Shown here: positions 41,025-50,247 of the stretch, piece by piece
Layout of the letters: the number at the start of each line of letters is the position of its first letter
Numbering within the stretch: the stretch's first letter is position 1
NCBI GenBank assembly: GCA_030142985.1
Contig: CP125320.1
Location: forward strand, 1,459,274-1,523,273
Direction of reading: 5' to 3'
DNA length: 64,000 nucleotides
Source of the DNA: Candidatus Ruthturnera sp. Tsphm01
GTDB lineage: Bacteria > Pseudomonadota > Gammaproteobacteria > PS1 > Pseudothioglobaceae
Notes under the pieces: generated by a model
Seen by the model: the letters and a program-made list of their open reading frames with translations, nothing else
The model's database searches: none
What the model was told of the DNA's origin: nothing
Position numbers and translations under genes: made by a program

Positions 41025-41758
41025 TGGGTTTTTCCGTTATTATCCCTGCTAGGTACGCATCAAGCAGATTGCCAGCAAAACTACTTAAAGACGTTCATGG
41101 CAAACCTTTGATTCAATTAACCTATGAAAATGCAATTAATAGTGGTGCAAATCGTGTCATCATTGCAACCGATGATAAGCGCATTGAAGCAGTTGCTAAT
41201 GATTTTGGCGCTTTAACTTGCATGACTGATGAATACCACACTTCTGGCACATCAAGAATTGCACAAGTGCTGGAGGTGTTAGGCATTAATGATGATGAAA
41301 TTATTGTTAATGTGCAGGGTGATGAGCCAATGCTAAACCCAAGTGTAATTGATCAAGTGGCTCATAACTTAGCAACCAGTTCTATGCAAATGGCAACTTT
41401 GTGTGAGCAAATTACTAATAAGGAGCAATACCTTGATCCTAACTGCGTTAAGGTGGTTTTTAATAAAGTTGGCAAGGCTTTATATTTTTCACGTGCTGCC
41501 ATTCCTTTTTTTAGAGAAGTAAAGGATTTTGATTTAAAGCTGTGTTTTAAACACGTTGGTATATATGCTTATCGAGCGGAATTTATCAAACAATACCTAA
41601 CCATGAATAACTCTTCATATGAGCAAGTTGAAAAATTAGAACAATTAACAGTACTTAATGAGGGGTTTGATATTCATGTGGCGTTGGCTTGTGCTGGCAT
41701 TGGACATGGTGTTGATACGCAACGTGATTTAGATAAAATAAGAAAAGAGTTGAGCTGA
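41024..41758 (+). CDS. kdsB: CMP-KDO synthetase (KdsB)
   Basis: KdsB activates KDO with CTP for the inner core of lipopolysaccharide. The 244-residue nucleotidyltransferase has IPARYASSRLPAKLLKDV (CTP-binding loop), VIIATDDKRIEAVANDFG, IIVNVQGDEPMLNP with Mg-binding Asp, and FKHVGIYAYRAEF. Length matches E. coli (248). KDO itself would come from kdsA at 53.1 kb. It ends 7 bp before the MITE that precedes folD. Confidence 0.96.
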   Translation: MGFSVIIPARYASSRLPAKLLKDVHGKPLIQLTYENAINSGANRVIIATDDKRIEAVANDFGALTCMTDEYHTSGTSRIAQVLEVLGINDDEIIVNVQGDEPMLNPSVIDQVAHNLATSSMQMATLCEQITNKEQYLDPNCVKVVFNKVGKALYFSRAAIPFFREVKDFDLKLCFKHVGIYAYRAEFIKQYLTMNNSSYEQVEKLEQLTVLNEGFDIHVALACAGIGHGVDTQRDLDKIRKELS

Positions 41759-41765
41759 ATTACAA

Positions 41766-41857
41766 GAGACTTTTGTATAAATATGAATAATCATCAAAAC
41801 ACTATCTTTCATCAACTTGGAAATTTTTTAAATCATCCCTATTTATGCAAAGGTTTC
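41766..41857 (+). repeat. 92-bp MITE directly upstream of folD
   Basis: Ends are imperfect inverted repeats: GAGACTTTTGTATAAAT at the left and ATTTATGCAAAGGTTTC at the right (15 of 17 pair). The interior, with ATCTTTCATCAACTT and a poly-T/poly-A patch, is shared with 21046-21130. The ends match IS5-type ends at 31402 and 47719, so it is likely a deletion derivative of that element. The right end lies 1 bp before the folD ATG, and its AAAGG (41849-41853) is the only Shine-Dalgarno-like sequence there. Confidence 0.85.
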
Positions 41858-41858
41858 T

Positions 41859-42713
41859 ATGAATATTATTAATGGCAAACAAATTGCGCAGGATTTACGA
41901 GTAAGTATTAAATTAAAGGTTGATATGCTTGATAGAAAACCAGGACTAGCGGTTATTTTAGTTGGCGATGACGAGGCCTCAACAGTTTATGTTCGTAATA
42001 AAGACAACGCTTGTAAAGAGGTGGGCTTTTATTCAGAGAAAATTAACAAACCTACCAATACCACTCAAGCAGAATTACTATCTGAAATTGAGCGCCTGAA
42101 TAATAGTGATAAAATTGATGGTATCTTAGTGCAATTACCACTACCAAAACATTTAGATGCTAATTTAGTGATTGAAGCCATTTCCCCTAAGAAGGATGTG
42201 GATGGTTTTCATAGTGAAAATATTGGTAAATTGATGCAGAATAAACCTTTTTTACGCCCATGCACGCCTAAGGGTGTAATGACGATGCTTGAAATCATTG
42301 GAGTGGATTTAGTGGGTAAAAATTGTGTGGTGGTGGGCGCATCTAATATTGTTGGTCGTCCGATGGCGTGTGAGTTGTTAAACGCTCAAGCAACAGTCAC
42401 CATTTGTAATAGCAAAACCAAAAACCTTCCTAGTAAGTTAAGGCAAGCAGATATTGTTGTCGTTGCAGTTGGTATCGCTAGGATGATTCAAAGTGACTGG
42501 ATTAAGCCAGGTGCTATTGTGATTGACGTGGGTATTAATCGGTTGGATAATAATCGCTTGGTTGGTGATGTTGATTTTGAGTCTGTTAAACAAGTTGCTG
42601 GCTGGATTACCCCAGTACCAGGTGGCGTTGGACCAATGACCATTGCTACATTATTAGAAAATACATTAACTGCATATGAGGCAAAAAATGAAATTTTTAT
42701 TAAAAGTACTTAG
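41859..42713 (+). CDS. folD: Methylenetetrahydrofolate dehydrogenase/cyclohydrolase (FolD)
   Basis: FolD interconverts methylene-, methenyl- and formyl-tetrahydrofolate, supplying one-carbon units for purines. The 284-residue protein has [20 protein letters not shown] (catalytic Lys), [31 protein letters not shown] (NADP site) and [18 protein letters not shown]. Length is standard. Its complete 5' leader after kdsB is a MITE, so its promoter and ribosome site are partly element-derived. The next gene starts inside its last nine codons. Confidence 0.96.
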   Translation: MNIINGKQIAQDLRVSIKLKVDMLDRKPGLAVILVGDDEASTVYVRNKDNACKEVGFYSEKINKPTNTTQAELLSEIERLNNSDKIDGILVQLPLPKHLDANLVIEAISPKKDVDGFHSENIGKLMQNKPFLRPCTPKGVMTMLEIIGVDLVGKNCVVVGASNIVGRPMACELLNAQATVTICNSKTKNLPSKLRQADIVVVAVGIARMIQSDWIKPGAIVIDVGINRLDNNRLVGDVDFESVKQVAGWITPVPGGVGPMTIATLLENTLTAYEAKNEIFIKST

Positions 42714-43062
42714 AAACGGCTTAGGCGCTATTATCGCTTTTATTAGTTGGCTGATTCCAACTAGCAAGATTAAGCGTGCTAGCATACAACAAAAAAAAGT
42801 AGATGAGCAAACTGTCAATATTGAGCTGTATCAGTTTTTTGGTTGTCCATTTTGTATCAAAACTCGCCGAACAATTAGACGATTGAACCTAAACATTGTT
42901 ACGCGCAATGCACAAACTATTGGCAGTGAGTTTCGAGATGAAATGCAACGAGAAACTGGCAAAATTCAAGTGCCTTGCTTAAAGATTACCAATGATGATG
43001 AAGTGCAGTGGATGTTTGAATCTAGTGATATTGGCACTTATTTAAATAAACATTTTGGCTAG
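42688..43062 (+). CDS. Membrane-anchored glutaredoxin-like protein
   Basis: The start is set at [13 protein letters not shown], within the folD end (26-bp overlap). The 124-residue protein has one N-terminal hydrophobic anchor (about 10-25), a basic linker and a glutaredoxin domain from about 45 with the dithiol site Cys53-Pro-Phe-Cys56 ([14 protein letters not shown]). The domain ends with [20 protein letters not shown], the TVP-type cis-Pro loop, and [13 protein letters not shown]. Which face of the membrane the domain lies on is uncertain; the positive residues around the helix favour a cytoplasmic domain. Partner proteins are unknown. Confidence 0.82.
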   Translation: MKFLLKVLRNGLGAIIAFISWLIPTSKIKRASIQQKKVDEQTVNIELYQFFGCPFCIKTRRTIRRLNLNIVTRNAQTIGSEFRDEMQRETGKIQVPCLKITNDDEVQWMFESSDIGTYLNKHFG

Positions 43063-43071
43063 TATTTATTT

Positions 43072-43105
43072 GAGACCTTTGAATCATTATGAATAATTAG
43101 AAAAA
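43072..43105 (+). repeat. Left-end fragment of the folD-type MITE
   Basis: GAGACCTTTGAATCATTATG followed by AATAATTAGAAAAATGATAG matches the left end of the elements at 21046 and 41766. It is cut off after about 34 bp, immediately before the purK stop codon on the other strand. Confidence 0.6.
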
Positions 43106-43114
43106 TGATAGGTT

Positions 43115-44206
43115 TTATTTAGGTAAAAAGTCTTTTAACTTTGCAATGCTATCCTCTAACTCAGTTTGAGAATTAGCGGTGATATTAATATGACCAAGTT
43201 TTCGGTTTTTACGTTCAGATTTATCATATAAATGCAGGTGTGCATTTGGCATTTTAAGCACAACGTCAATATCTTTAAGCTGACCAATAATATTAATCAT
43301 TGCACAAAATGGATGTGTTGGTGTAGTATCACCAAGGGGCATGCCAGTAATAGCACGAATATGATTCTCAAATTGTGAGGTGTTAGCCCCTTCAATACTC
43401 CAATGCCCAGAATTATGTACCCGTGGCGCCATTTCATTAACCACTAAGCCATTTTCGGTTTCAAATAACTCAATAGTCAAGGTACCAACATAGTCCATTT
43501 CGTCAAGTAAGATTTGCATATAATGCCGTGCTGTTTCTTGAACTTTTTTATCAATATTTTGAGCAGGTGCAATGGTTAATCTTAAAATACTATCATAATG
43601 TGTATTTTCAACCAGTGGATAGTATTTGTGGTCATTATCAATACCACGCACAGCAATTAAAGAAAGCTCACGCTTGAAATTTACAAACTCTTCTAGGATT
43701 GATTCAACCCCATTCATGCTTTTCCAAGCCTTGGTAATCTGGCTAACTTTATGGATGAGAAATTGCCCCTTGCCATCATACCCTTCGGTCGCAGTTTTTA
43801 AAATTGCAGGCAAGCCAATAGTTTCAACTGCCACTTGTAAATCTTCTTTAGAATTTACCATTTGGTAGGGTGCGCAAGGAATGTTTAGATGATTAAATAG
43901 AGTCTTTTCTCGGCCACGATGCTGTGTAGTAAATAGGGATTTTTCATTAGGGTAAACAGGTATTTTTTTGTTAATTTTCTTAACAATACCAACATCAGTA
44001 TTTTCACTTTCAAAAGTGATAACATCAGCAAATTTTACTAAAGAGTCAATATTGTTAGGGTTGTTTTTTTTGACAAACATATGTCCAAGTAATGCGGCAG
44101 GATCATCAGTAGCATTGCCAGAAAATCCAAATTGATGATTTAATGAATAACCACTAAGCGCAAGCATTCTACCTAGTTGACCTGCACCCAATATGCCTAT
44201 TTTCAT
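43115..44206 (-). CDS. purK: 5-(carboxyamino)imidazole ribonucleotide synthase (PurK)
   Basis: PurK uses ATP and bicarbonate to form N5-CAIR from AIR. The 363-residue ATP-grasp protein has [16 protein letters not shown] at the N-terminus, [16 protein letters not shown] (ATP-binding Lys and Gly-rich loop), [19 protein letters not shown] and [18 protein letters not shown] with metal ligands. Length matches E. coli (355). It overlaps purE by 4 bp in the standard purEK pair. Bicarbonate supply links it in principle to carbonic anhydrase. Confidence 0.96.
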   Translation of the reverse strand: MKIGILGAGQLGRMLALSGYSLNHQFGFSGNATDDPAALLGHMFVKKNNPNNIDSLVKFADVITFESENTDVGIVKKINKKIPVYPNEKSLFTTQHRGREKTLFNHLNIPCAPYQMVNSKEDLQVAVETIGLPAILKTATEGYDGKGQFLIHKVSQITKAWKSMNGVESILEEFVNFKRELSLIAVRGIDNDHKYYPLVENTHYDSILRLTIAPAQNIDKKVQETARHYMQILLDEMDYVGTLTIELFETENGLVVNEMAPRVHNSGHWSIEGANTSQFENHIRAITGMPLGDTTPTHPFCAMINIIGQLKDIDVVLKMPNAHLHLYDKSERKNRKLGHINITANSQTELEDSIAKLKDFLPK

Positions 44207-44694
44207 TTGGCTGATGGATTTGGATGGTCTAAAACGTCTTGTGTTTGTTGAGCTCTAAAAGCGAGTATTTTTGCCCTAATAGTGCCATCATTATTTGCAA
44301 TGATTTGTGCGGCTAAAATACCCGCATTTTTTGCACCTGCCTCGCCAATAGCTAATGTACCAACAGGAATACCACTAGGCATTTGAGCAATGGATAGTAA
44401 AGAATCTTGGCCATTAAGTGCACGTGATTGAACAGGCACACCTAACACTGGCACAATGGTTTTGCTGGCCACCATACCTGGTAAATGTGCAGCGCCGCCA
44501 GCACCTGCAATAATCACTTTAAGCCCACGTTCAAGTGCACTTGATGCATAGTCAAACATCAAGTCAGGCGTGCGATGCGCAGAAATCACCTTAACCTCAT
44601 GTGGTACGCCAAGTTCTTTAAGCATATTCACTGCATTTTTCATGGTTGGCCAATCTGATTTTGAACCCATAATAACACCGACTAGTGCAATCAT
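44203..44694 (-). CDS. purE: N5-CAIR mutase (PurE)
   Basis: PurE moves the carboxylate of N5-CAIR to carbon to give CAIR. The 163-residue protein has [14 protein letters not shown] (phosphate loop), [15 protein letters not shown] (catalytic His), [15 protein letters not shown] and [20 protein letters not shown]. It belongs to class I PurE, consistent with purK beside it (4-bp overlap). It lies 14 bp downstream of bioH and may be cotranscribed with the bioF-bioH pair. Confidence 0.97.
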   Translation of the reverse strand: MIALVGVIMGSKSDWPTMKNAVNMLKELGVPHEVKVISAHRTPDLMFDYASSALERGLKVIIAGAGGAAHLPGMVASKTIVPVLGVPVQSRALNGQDSLLSIAQMPSGIPVGTLAIGEAGAKNAGILAAQIIANNDGTIRAKILAFRAQQTQDVLDHPNPSAK

Positions 44695-44708
44695 TAGTTT
44701 CTCCGAAA

Positions 44709-45446
44709 TTAAGTATTGTTTGAATTATACTTAACTTCAAGTATTGAGGATAGGGCAAAATCTTGATGTAAAAAAGGCAAATGCCCAGTATTTAACACAT
44801 AAGTTTTTATGTTATTTTGATGGTACCAATGGCTAATTTTAATAGGTACTAAGGTGTCATATTTGCCCAGTACCACCTCTATTGGTACAGATAGTTTTTT
44901 AAATTGATTATTTAGGTTTGTATTGAGCAAGATTTCCAAACCTTGATTGAGCGCTTGTGTTGTTGCTGGGTATTGCTCAATGGATTTATTCAGCGCCTTA
45001 AGTTCTGATTTATCTTTGGTTTGCAAACTAATAAAATGCTTTAAACCTTTAGATAGATTCAGTTGTAAAGTGCTTGAAAATTGCTTAAAATTATCCGCAT
45101 CTATACCAAATTCCCAAAAGTCTGTTTGAATAAAATTAGGCGTTGATGCAACAAGAATAAGCTTTGAAAGAGTTATTTTACTGGCAATTTTAATGGCAAG
45201 CAATCCACCTAATGACCAGCCCAATAAAATAGGATTTTTGGGCAAAATTTTGATAATCTCATTACACCATTCATTAACCCCGCCATTAACATTAGCACTC
45301 TTACCATGCCCAGGTAAATCAATAATGGTAATACGGTATTGGTTTTTATAATCATCAATCAAACTGTTAAACAACTCTGAATTAAACCCCCAGCCATGAA
45401 GCAATACCAAATCAACTCCAAAGCCTTGCGTGTTACTGTAAAGCAT
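44709..45446 (-). CDS. bioH: Pimeloyl-ACP methyl ester carboxylesterase (BioH-like)
   Basis: BioH removes the methyl ester from pimeloyl-ACP so that BioF can start the biotin rings. The start is placed at [20 protein letters not shown], overlapping the bioF end by 14 bp; the frame is open 17 codons further. The 245-residue alpha/beta hydrolase has oxyanion-side [12 protein letters not shown], nucleophile Ser in [12 protein letters not shown], an Asp in [11 protein letters not shown] and the catalytic His in [10 protein letters not shown]. The motif order and bioF neighbour support BioH over a generic esterase. Confidence 0.9.
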   Translation of the reverse strand: MLYSNTQGFGVDLVLLHGWGFNSELFNSLIDDYKNQYRITIIDLPGHGKSANVNGGVNEWCNEIIKILPKNPILLGWSLGGLLAIKIASKITLSKLILVASTPNFIQTDFWEFGIDADNFKQFSSTLQLNLSKGLKHFISLQTKDKSELKALNKSIEQYPATTQALNQGLEILLNTNLNNQFKKLSVPIEVVLGKYDTLVPIKISHWYHQNNIKTYVLNTGHLPFLHQDFALSSILEVKYNSNNT

Positions 45447-46542
45447 GTTTAAGCTGGGTGAGTAGTTGTTTAATTTGGTTTTGTGTATGGTCGGCACTTA
45501 GTGTTATTCTTAAACGCGCCGTGTCTTTTGGCACAGTTGGTGGGCGAATGGCACTGATATAAAAGCCTGCATTTAGTAGTTTTTTTGAAAGATAAATTAC
45601 CTTTTCACTACTACCCACAATGAATGGCTGAATGGCACTATTAGAATTTGTAATGGGTAGATTTAACGCTTTAGAAAGATTTTGAAAATAACGAATATTA
45701 GCTAATAATTTAGCGTTTTGTTCACCTTGTCTAATAAGTTCCAAACTTTTTAGTGTGGCAGTACATAAAGCTGGCGCAATCGCTGTGGTGTAGATATAAG
45801 AGCGTGATTTTTGGATTAGAAAATCAATCAAATCTTCATCACCAGCCACAAACGCGCCCATTGTGCCTGCAGCCTTACCTAGTGTTGCCATGTAAATCGA
45901 ATTTTTTGGAATTATTGACTCAAATACACCAAATCCATGTGCATCATCCTGCATCAAAAGCGTTCCAGATTTTTTCACAATTTTTTCAATGCTTTTAATA
46001 TTAGCCTGATCACCATCCATGCTAAATACTGTGTCAGTTGCAATTAACCCTTGCCCTGATTGTTTTGCTGTTTTTTTTTCAAGCGAAATAATATTATTGT
46101 GCAAATAGCGCTGAAGCGGCAAGCCAATCAAATGATTCGCATCAATCAGTGAAGCGTGATTTAATTTGTCTTGCAATACCCAGTCAAGCTCATCTTTAAG
46201 AGCAGAAAACACCCCAATATTTGCCATATAACCCGTTGAAAACAACACCGCTTTTTCCTGCCCCGTATAATCAGCTAACGCTTCTTCCAGCGCCTGATGT
46301 GCCAGTGTGTGCCCGCTAATCAAGTGCGATGCTCCAGCACCAACCCCAAATTTATCAATCCCTTGTTTGAACGCCTCTTTAACTTGTGGATGTCTAGCAA
46401 GCGACAGATAATCATTTGAACAAAAATTTATCAATGATTTTCCATTGATAATTATCTGAGTATTTTGTGTATTTTCAGATATTTTTCTTGAGCGATAAAG
46501 ATGACTCTGCTTAAGATTTGATAATTTTTGTGAAAAATCCAT
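45433..46542 (-). CDS. bioF: 8-amino-7-oxononanoate synthase (BioF)
   Basis: BioF condenses pimeloyl-ACP with alanine, the first ring-forming step of biotin synthesis. The 369-residue PLP enzyme of the alpha-oxoamine synthase family has INFCSNDYLSLARHP, GVGAGASHLISGH, LMQDDAHGFGVF and the PLP-binding Lys in MATLGKAAGTMGAFVAG. The N-terminus is about 10 residues shorter than E. coli BioF (384). bioH follows with overlap; bioA, bioB, bioC and bioD are not in the window. Confidence 0.94.
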   Translation of the reverse strand: MDFSQKLSNLKQSHLYRSRKISENTQNTQIIINGKSLINFCSNDYLSLARHPQVKEAFKQGIDKFGVGAGASHLISGHTLAHQALEEALADYTGQEKAVLFSTGYMANIGVFSALKDELDWVLQDKLNHASLIDANHLIGLPLQRYLHNNIISLEKKTAKQSGQGLIATDTVFSMDGDQANIKSIEKIVKKSGTLLMQDDAHGFGVFESIIPKNSIYMATLGKAAGTMGAFVAGDEDLIDFLIQKSRSYIYTTAIAPALCTATLKSLELIRQGEQNAKLLANIRYFQNLSKALNLPITNSNSAIQPFIVGSSEKVIYLSKKLLNAGFYISAIRPPTVPKDTARLRITLSADHTQNQIKQLLTQLKHALQ

Positions 46543-46616
46543 TAATCTATTTTATAGTTTGTAAGGTAGCTTGATAATACAATATAATCAATCTCTTGCT
46601 ATTATCTAGACACATC

Positions 46617-46937
46617 ATGAAAAAAACATTCAGCTTTTCACATCCTAAAAAACAAAGACCCAGAGTAGTTGAGGCCATTAAATACGAGCTTAAAAAATAT
46701 ATTAAACGTGAGCGTAATAAAAAACGACCTAAAGAGGTAGATTTTTGGGACTTTGGTTGTCGCTACGGTGCTGACGAGACTTCTTGTAGCATCATTCATG
46801 TTTCTGAAATTAACAAAGTAATTTCAGAAGCTGACGCAGAGGGTTTGGATTCTTTTTTCTTAGAAGTTTTGTCTAAGCCTGGTGTACGAACTAAAAAACC
46901 TGAAGAGGAAAAAGAGGAAAAAAGTTTTCTAGATTAA
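46617..46937 (+). CDS. Conserved small protein (DUF6172-like), unknown function
   Basis: The start is set at MKKTFSFSHPKKQRPRVVEA rather than seven codons upstream. The 106-residue protein is strongly basic in the first half (YELKKYIKRERNKKRP), then has VDFWDFGCRYGADE, SIIHVSEINKVI and SFFLEVLSKPGVRTKKPEEE. I recall this as a conserved uncharacterised family of marine gammaproteobacteria, listed as DUF6172. The charge and size suggest nucleic-acid or ribosome association, which is only a guess. It is divergent from bioF by 74 bp. Confidence 0.7.
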   Translation: MKKTFSFSHPKKQRPRVVEAIKYELKKYIKRERNKKRPKEVDFWDFGCRYGADETSCSIIHVSEINKVISEADAEGLDSFFLEVLSKPGVRTKKPEEEKEEKSFLD

Positions 46938-47099
46938 GTTTTGGATTTATTAGACATAAAATTAAATACAGCTGTTAAAATAAGGATATGAAGTCCCATC
47001 AAAAAACTTCTTTATCTTTTACCCCTTTACCACTCATTAGGCACAACAATCCTGCAAATCTCGCATTCGTTTAAAAAAATATTCATTCCAATCTTTAAG

Positions 47100-47719
47100 T
47101 TATAACTCATAGCAATTAGTTGCACCTTAGTTTCTCATTTTCTTTATTGGTGTAAGCACTTTAAGTATAGACCTTGCCATTGATTTTTAGCTTGTATCTA
47201 GGATTGTTCTTTAATATTGATTGAGCCTAACGAGACAATAATAGAGTTTTGCTCTAAGTGGGTATTGATTTGCTCTAGTAGAGGATCCAGCAAACTTTCA
47301 GTATTCAGCAGTTGTCTAAAACGCCATATATTTGAATGGTCAGCCACATTTTCAGATAGGGATAAATCAATAAAACGTCTGAACATCAAGTCTCTGGCAA
47401 TTTGCTTTTCTAGCGCCTCATCACTTAGACCGTACCAAACTTGAAGAATTAGGATTTTAAACATCATCGGTGGCGGATAACTAGGTGCACCTAGTCTAGA
47501 TGAATACAAGTTCGAAAGTGTTTGCTCTATCTCATTCCAGTTGATGATGTTATGTACATCATCCAGTTATGACAGAGACTTATGCTCAACAACAAGAGAA
47601 TCTGCAAATGAGTTTTGTTGGGTGTTTTTCCAAGACATTTATAGTGTTTTTAAGATTATTTTAGATGAGTGTGATTTTACTAGATTGTTGGGTTTTTAGT
47701 TGATTTATGCAAAGGTCTC
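47100..47719 (-). pseudogene. Dead IS5-type insertion sequence
   Basis: From the end GAGACCTTTGCATAAATCAA (47719 downward) through a transposase start at 47638 (MSWKNTQQNSFADSLVVEH), an in-frame TAA, then INWNEIEQTLSNLYSSRLG, PSYPPPMMFKILILQVWYGL and DLMFRRFIDLSLSENVADH, to LEQNSIIVSLGSINIKE. After a further break it reads RYKLKINGKVYT, a TAA, SAYTNKENEKL, which corresponds to the YADSAY catalytic segment of the intact element at 47.7 kb. The last part of the transposase and the other end are missing. From 46938 to 47100 no other gene is seen. Confidence 0.85.
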
Positions 47720-47748
47720 AGTGGATAAATAACCACCTATTGAGTGTA

Positions 47749-49040
47749 GGGCACCTCTAAAAACCTCATTATAACACCAAAAAATCTAACCCAATTTTTT
47801 TAAATTTTCAAATCAAATTTGCTCCATATTTCTTAAATATTCTTAAACCTGTTTCACATTTTTTTACTACCGACACTCACCATTTTTTAGGTGTTTTAAC
47901 TTATTTTCAGCCTTATAATCTGTTCATATCTGAACAGATTATAAGTCAAGTTCAATAACCCAATACAAGACATGATTCTTTCTTTACCAATTTGACGCAT
48001 ATGCAACCCGTCATGCATTGAATTAGTCATAAAACCAAATACATGCTCTACTCGTACTCTGGTTTTAGATTTCTTTTGATTGTTGGCTTTTTGTTGTCCA
48101 CTAAGTGGATTACCCCTTACTCCTTTTTCATGTATTTGTGATTTACATTTTATGCTTTGCAAATAACGCTCAATATCTTGTGAGCAATAAGCACTGTCGG
48201 CGTAAAGCTGCACATCGTCTTTATCCACCAAATCCTTAAGTAATTGTGAATCGTGTTTGCTGGCAGAGCTGACGCAGTATTTATTAATCAGTTTGCTGTA
48301 CTTATCGACATTAACATGGTTTTTATAACCAAAATGGGTTTCTTGATTCTTTTTAGCCCAGCGAGCATCGGTGTCTTTTTGAGATAATTTGTGTTTGTTT
48401 TTGCCAAACTTAATCGGCACGCTGCCCGCCTTGATTGTGTCATTATCATCTTTACTATTGCGTTGCTTTGGAACATTAACAAACGAGGCATCAACCATAG
48501 AGCCTGTCTTAGCAATAACACCTTGTTCGCTGAGTTTGTCTGTAAATAAACCAAACAGGGTTTGACTTAGATTTTTATCTTTGAGTTTTTCTTTAAAGTG
48601 CCAAATAGTGTTTTCATCTGGGACTTTATCGTGAAGATTGATGTCTAAGAAATCCATAAAAGATAGGCGGTCTTTGATTTGGAACTCGCATTGTTCGTCA
48701 GATAGGTTGTAGTAGCGTTGTAAGATGAGTATCTTGAACATCATCAACTTGTCAAAAGCTGGTCTACCACCAGGAGCTTTGGCTTGAACGGCTAAGGCTT
48801 TTTCTATGGGTTTTCTAAACAACTCCCAATCTATCACTGTGTTTAACTTTTGTAAAGGCGGTTGTTTTTTATTGATTTCTTCTAGTCTGAATTCGTAGTC
48901 AAATAATCCCATTGTTGTTGCCTTGTTTTTAAAAATATATATAAGGTTTATTTTACTTTAGATGCTTTTGTAGTAGTATTTATATGGGGTTTTGTTGTTG
49001 AAAAACGCTATTTTTTATGTTTGGGTTTTTAGAGGTGCCC
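47749..49040 (-). mobile_element. Intact 1292-bp IS5-family insertion sequence
   Basis: The element starts and ends with GGGCACCTCTAAAAACC and its reverse complement, 17-bp perfect terminal inverted repeats (47749-47765 and 49024-49040). It is flanked by TGTA on both sides (47745-47748 and 49041-49044), a 4-bp target duplication of the YTAR-like type used by this family. It carries a single full-length transposase gene. Perfect ends, clean duplication and intact ORF imply a recent insertion, next to an older decayed IS5-type copy of a different subgroup. Confidence 0.93.
47896..48912 (-). CDS. IS5-family transposase (DDE)
   Basis: It catalyses movement of the surrounding element. The 338-residue protein has the N-terminal DUF772-type domain (PAFDKLMMFKILILQRYYNL, then SFMDFLDINLHDKVPDENTI) and the DDE catalytic residues Asp141 (GSMVDASFVNVP), Asp239 (QLYADSAYCSQDIE) and Glu289 (RVRVEHVFGFM). 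KNHVNVDKYSKLI and VRGNPLSGQQ fit the IS5 group. No frameshift or stop is seen. The gene lies 147 bp from one end and 128 bp from the other. Confidence 0.95.
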   Translation of the reverse strand: MGLFDYEFRLEEINKKQPPLQKLNTVIDWELFRKPIEKALAVQAKAPGGRPAFDKLMMFKILILQRYYNLSDEQCEFQIKDRLSFMDFLDINLHDKVPDENTIWHFKEKLKDKNLSQTLFGLFTDKLSEQGVIAKTGSMVDASFVNVPKQRNSKDDNDTIKAGSVPIKFGKNKHKLSQKDTDARWAKKNQETHFGYKNHVNVDKYSKLINKYCVSSASKHDSQLLKDLVDKDDVQLYADSAYCSQDIERYLQSIKCKSQIHEKGVRGNPLSGQQKANNQKKSKTRVRVEHVFGFMTNSMHDGLHMRQIGKERIMSCIGLLNLTYNLFRYEQIIRLKIS

Positions 49041-49225
49041 TGTATTAAAATGAACAAAAGAAGATGTAAGAAAAGGTGCAATGTGTTATTGTCGAGTTTG
49101 ATATAATTATAATAGCTATATAAATTAAAAGAGAGGTAACTGTGGACAGTTGTAGTTTTATTTGATAACAACTCTGAAAATAGTGGGATTACAATATGTT
49201 TGGGCAAATAATAATGGAGGTTGTT

Positions 49226-49546
49226 ATGAAAGTAGGCATAGTAATTTATTCAAATGATCCTGAAACAGTATTTAATGCTTTTAGGTTGGGTTCTTTCTCT
49301 ATTCAAAAGGGTGATAGTGTTAAGATTTTTCTGTTTGCAAAAGGTGTGGAGAGTGAAACGTTAGACAATGACAACTTTGAAGTTTCAAGACAAATGCAAG
49401 ATTTTATTAATACAGGCGGAGAAATATTTGCTTGTGGCACTTGTTTAAAAATTAGAAAATCTGGCTCATCAGATATGTGTCCAGTATCAACGCTTGAGGA
49501 TTTGCATGCTATTATTAAGCATTCTGATAAAGTACTTACTTTTTAA
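49226..49546 (+). CDS. DsrE-family sulfur-relay-like protein
   Basis: The start is set at MKVGIVIYSNDPE because GGAGG (49215-49219) lies 6 bp before it; two earlier ATGs lack this. The 106-residue protein has the DsrE/DsrF fold signature: VGIVIYSNDPETVFNAFRLG, a phosphate-like loop, IFLFAKGVESE and DFINTGGEIFACGTCLKIR. Cys70 and Cys73 (CGTC) plus Cys85 could carry persulfide, as in sulfur-relay proteins of sulfur oxidisers. It is not next to other dsr genes. It is convergent with a thioredoxin-like gene (4-bp overlap). The substrate is unknown. Confidence 0.82.
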   Translation: MKVGIVIYSNDPETVFNAFRLGSFSIQKGDSVKIFLFAKGVESETLDNDNFEVSRQMQDFINTGGEIFACGTCLKIRKSGSSDMCPVSTLEDLHAIIKHSDKVLTF

Positions 49547-50103
49547 ACAATCCACTTAATTGAGCAACCCATTGAGGGAATTTGCTCCAAAGGACCCTTT
49601 CCAGTTATAGCTATTTGGCTCATTGCATTAAATAAATCACGCTTAATATCCACTGCTGCAGACTCTTTGTGTGAAGCGTCAAGCCGACCACGATATTGCA
49701 ATTTAAAATTAGCATTATAGCCAAAGAAATCAGGTGTGCACACAGCACCATAGGCTTTAGCGACCTGCTGAGTTTCATCTATTAGGTAGGGAAATGGGAA
49801 GTTCATGCTTGTGGCAATTTTTTGCATGTTTTCAAAAGAATCAGCTTCATATTCATTTTGATTGTTTGACATAATTGCAACGGCATTTACTCCCATTGCT
49901 TTGAGTGCTTTGGTGTCACGAATAATACGATCAATAATTGCCTTAACATAAGGGCAATGATTGCAAATAAACATCACCAATAGGCCGTTTTCACCTTGGC
50001 AACTTTTTAAAGTATGCATTTTTCCATCAACACCTTTTAGACTAAAGTCAATTGCTGTAGTATTAAAATCACAGATTGGGGTTTGTGTACTAACCATTTT
50101 CAT
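49543..50103 (-). CDS. Thioredoxin-fold redoxin family protein
   Basis: A 186-residue AhpC/TSA-type protein without signal peptide, so cytoplasmic. It has FSLKGVDGKMHTLKSC, the active-site segment MFICNHCPYVK with Cys47 and Cys50, VAIMSNNQNEYEADS and the cis-Pro region AVCTPDFFGYN. The CNHCPYV form marks a conserved family of small thiol peroxidase- or reductase-like proteins of unknown substrate; Cys at CTPDFF is also conserved. It overlaps the dsrE-like gene end to end, and an IS fragment begins right at its start codon, so its promoter region may be altered. Confidence 0.82.
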   Translation of the reverse strand: MKMVSTQTPICDFNTTAIDFSLKGVDGKMHTLKSCQGENGLLVMFICNHCPYVKAIIDRIIRDTKALKAMGVNAVAIMSNNQNEYEADSFENMQKIATSMNFPFPYLIDETQQVAKAYGAVCTPDFFGYNANFKLQYRGRLDASHKESAAVDIKRDLFNAMSQIAITGKGPLEQIPSMGCSIKWIV

Positions 50104-50187
50104 TTGTTTTTATTGGAGTAAGCACTCTCAGCATAGACCTCGACATTGGTTTTTAGCTTGTCTCTGGTCTGTTTAGGTAAAGATCTC
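50104..50187 (-). mobile_element. Small IS5-type fragment (end plus transposase catalytic segment)
   Basis: Minus strand: GAGATCTTTACCTAAACAGA at the outer end, then a reading QTRDKLKTNVEVYAESAYSN, equivalent to the YADSAY catalytic segment and similar to 47145-47205 (shared TAAGCAC, TATAGACCT, ATTGRTTTTTAGCTTGT). Everything between the end and this segment is deleted. It sits in the leader of the thioredoxin-like gene, 60 bp from thiG. Confidence 0.65.
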
Positions 50188-50247
50188 AATTAAAGTGTTT
50201 TATTTTCGTTGGCTTATATATTTGCTTACTCTAAGTTATTGAGCAAC

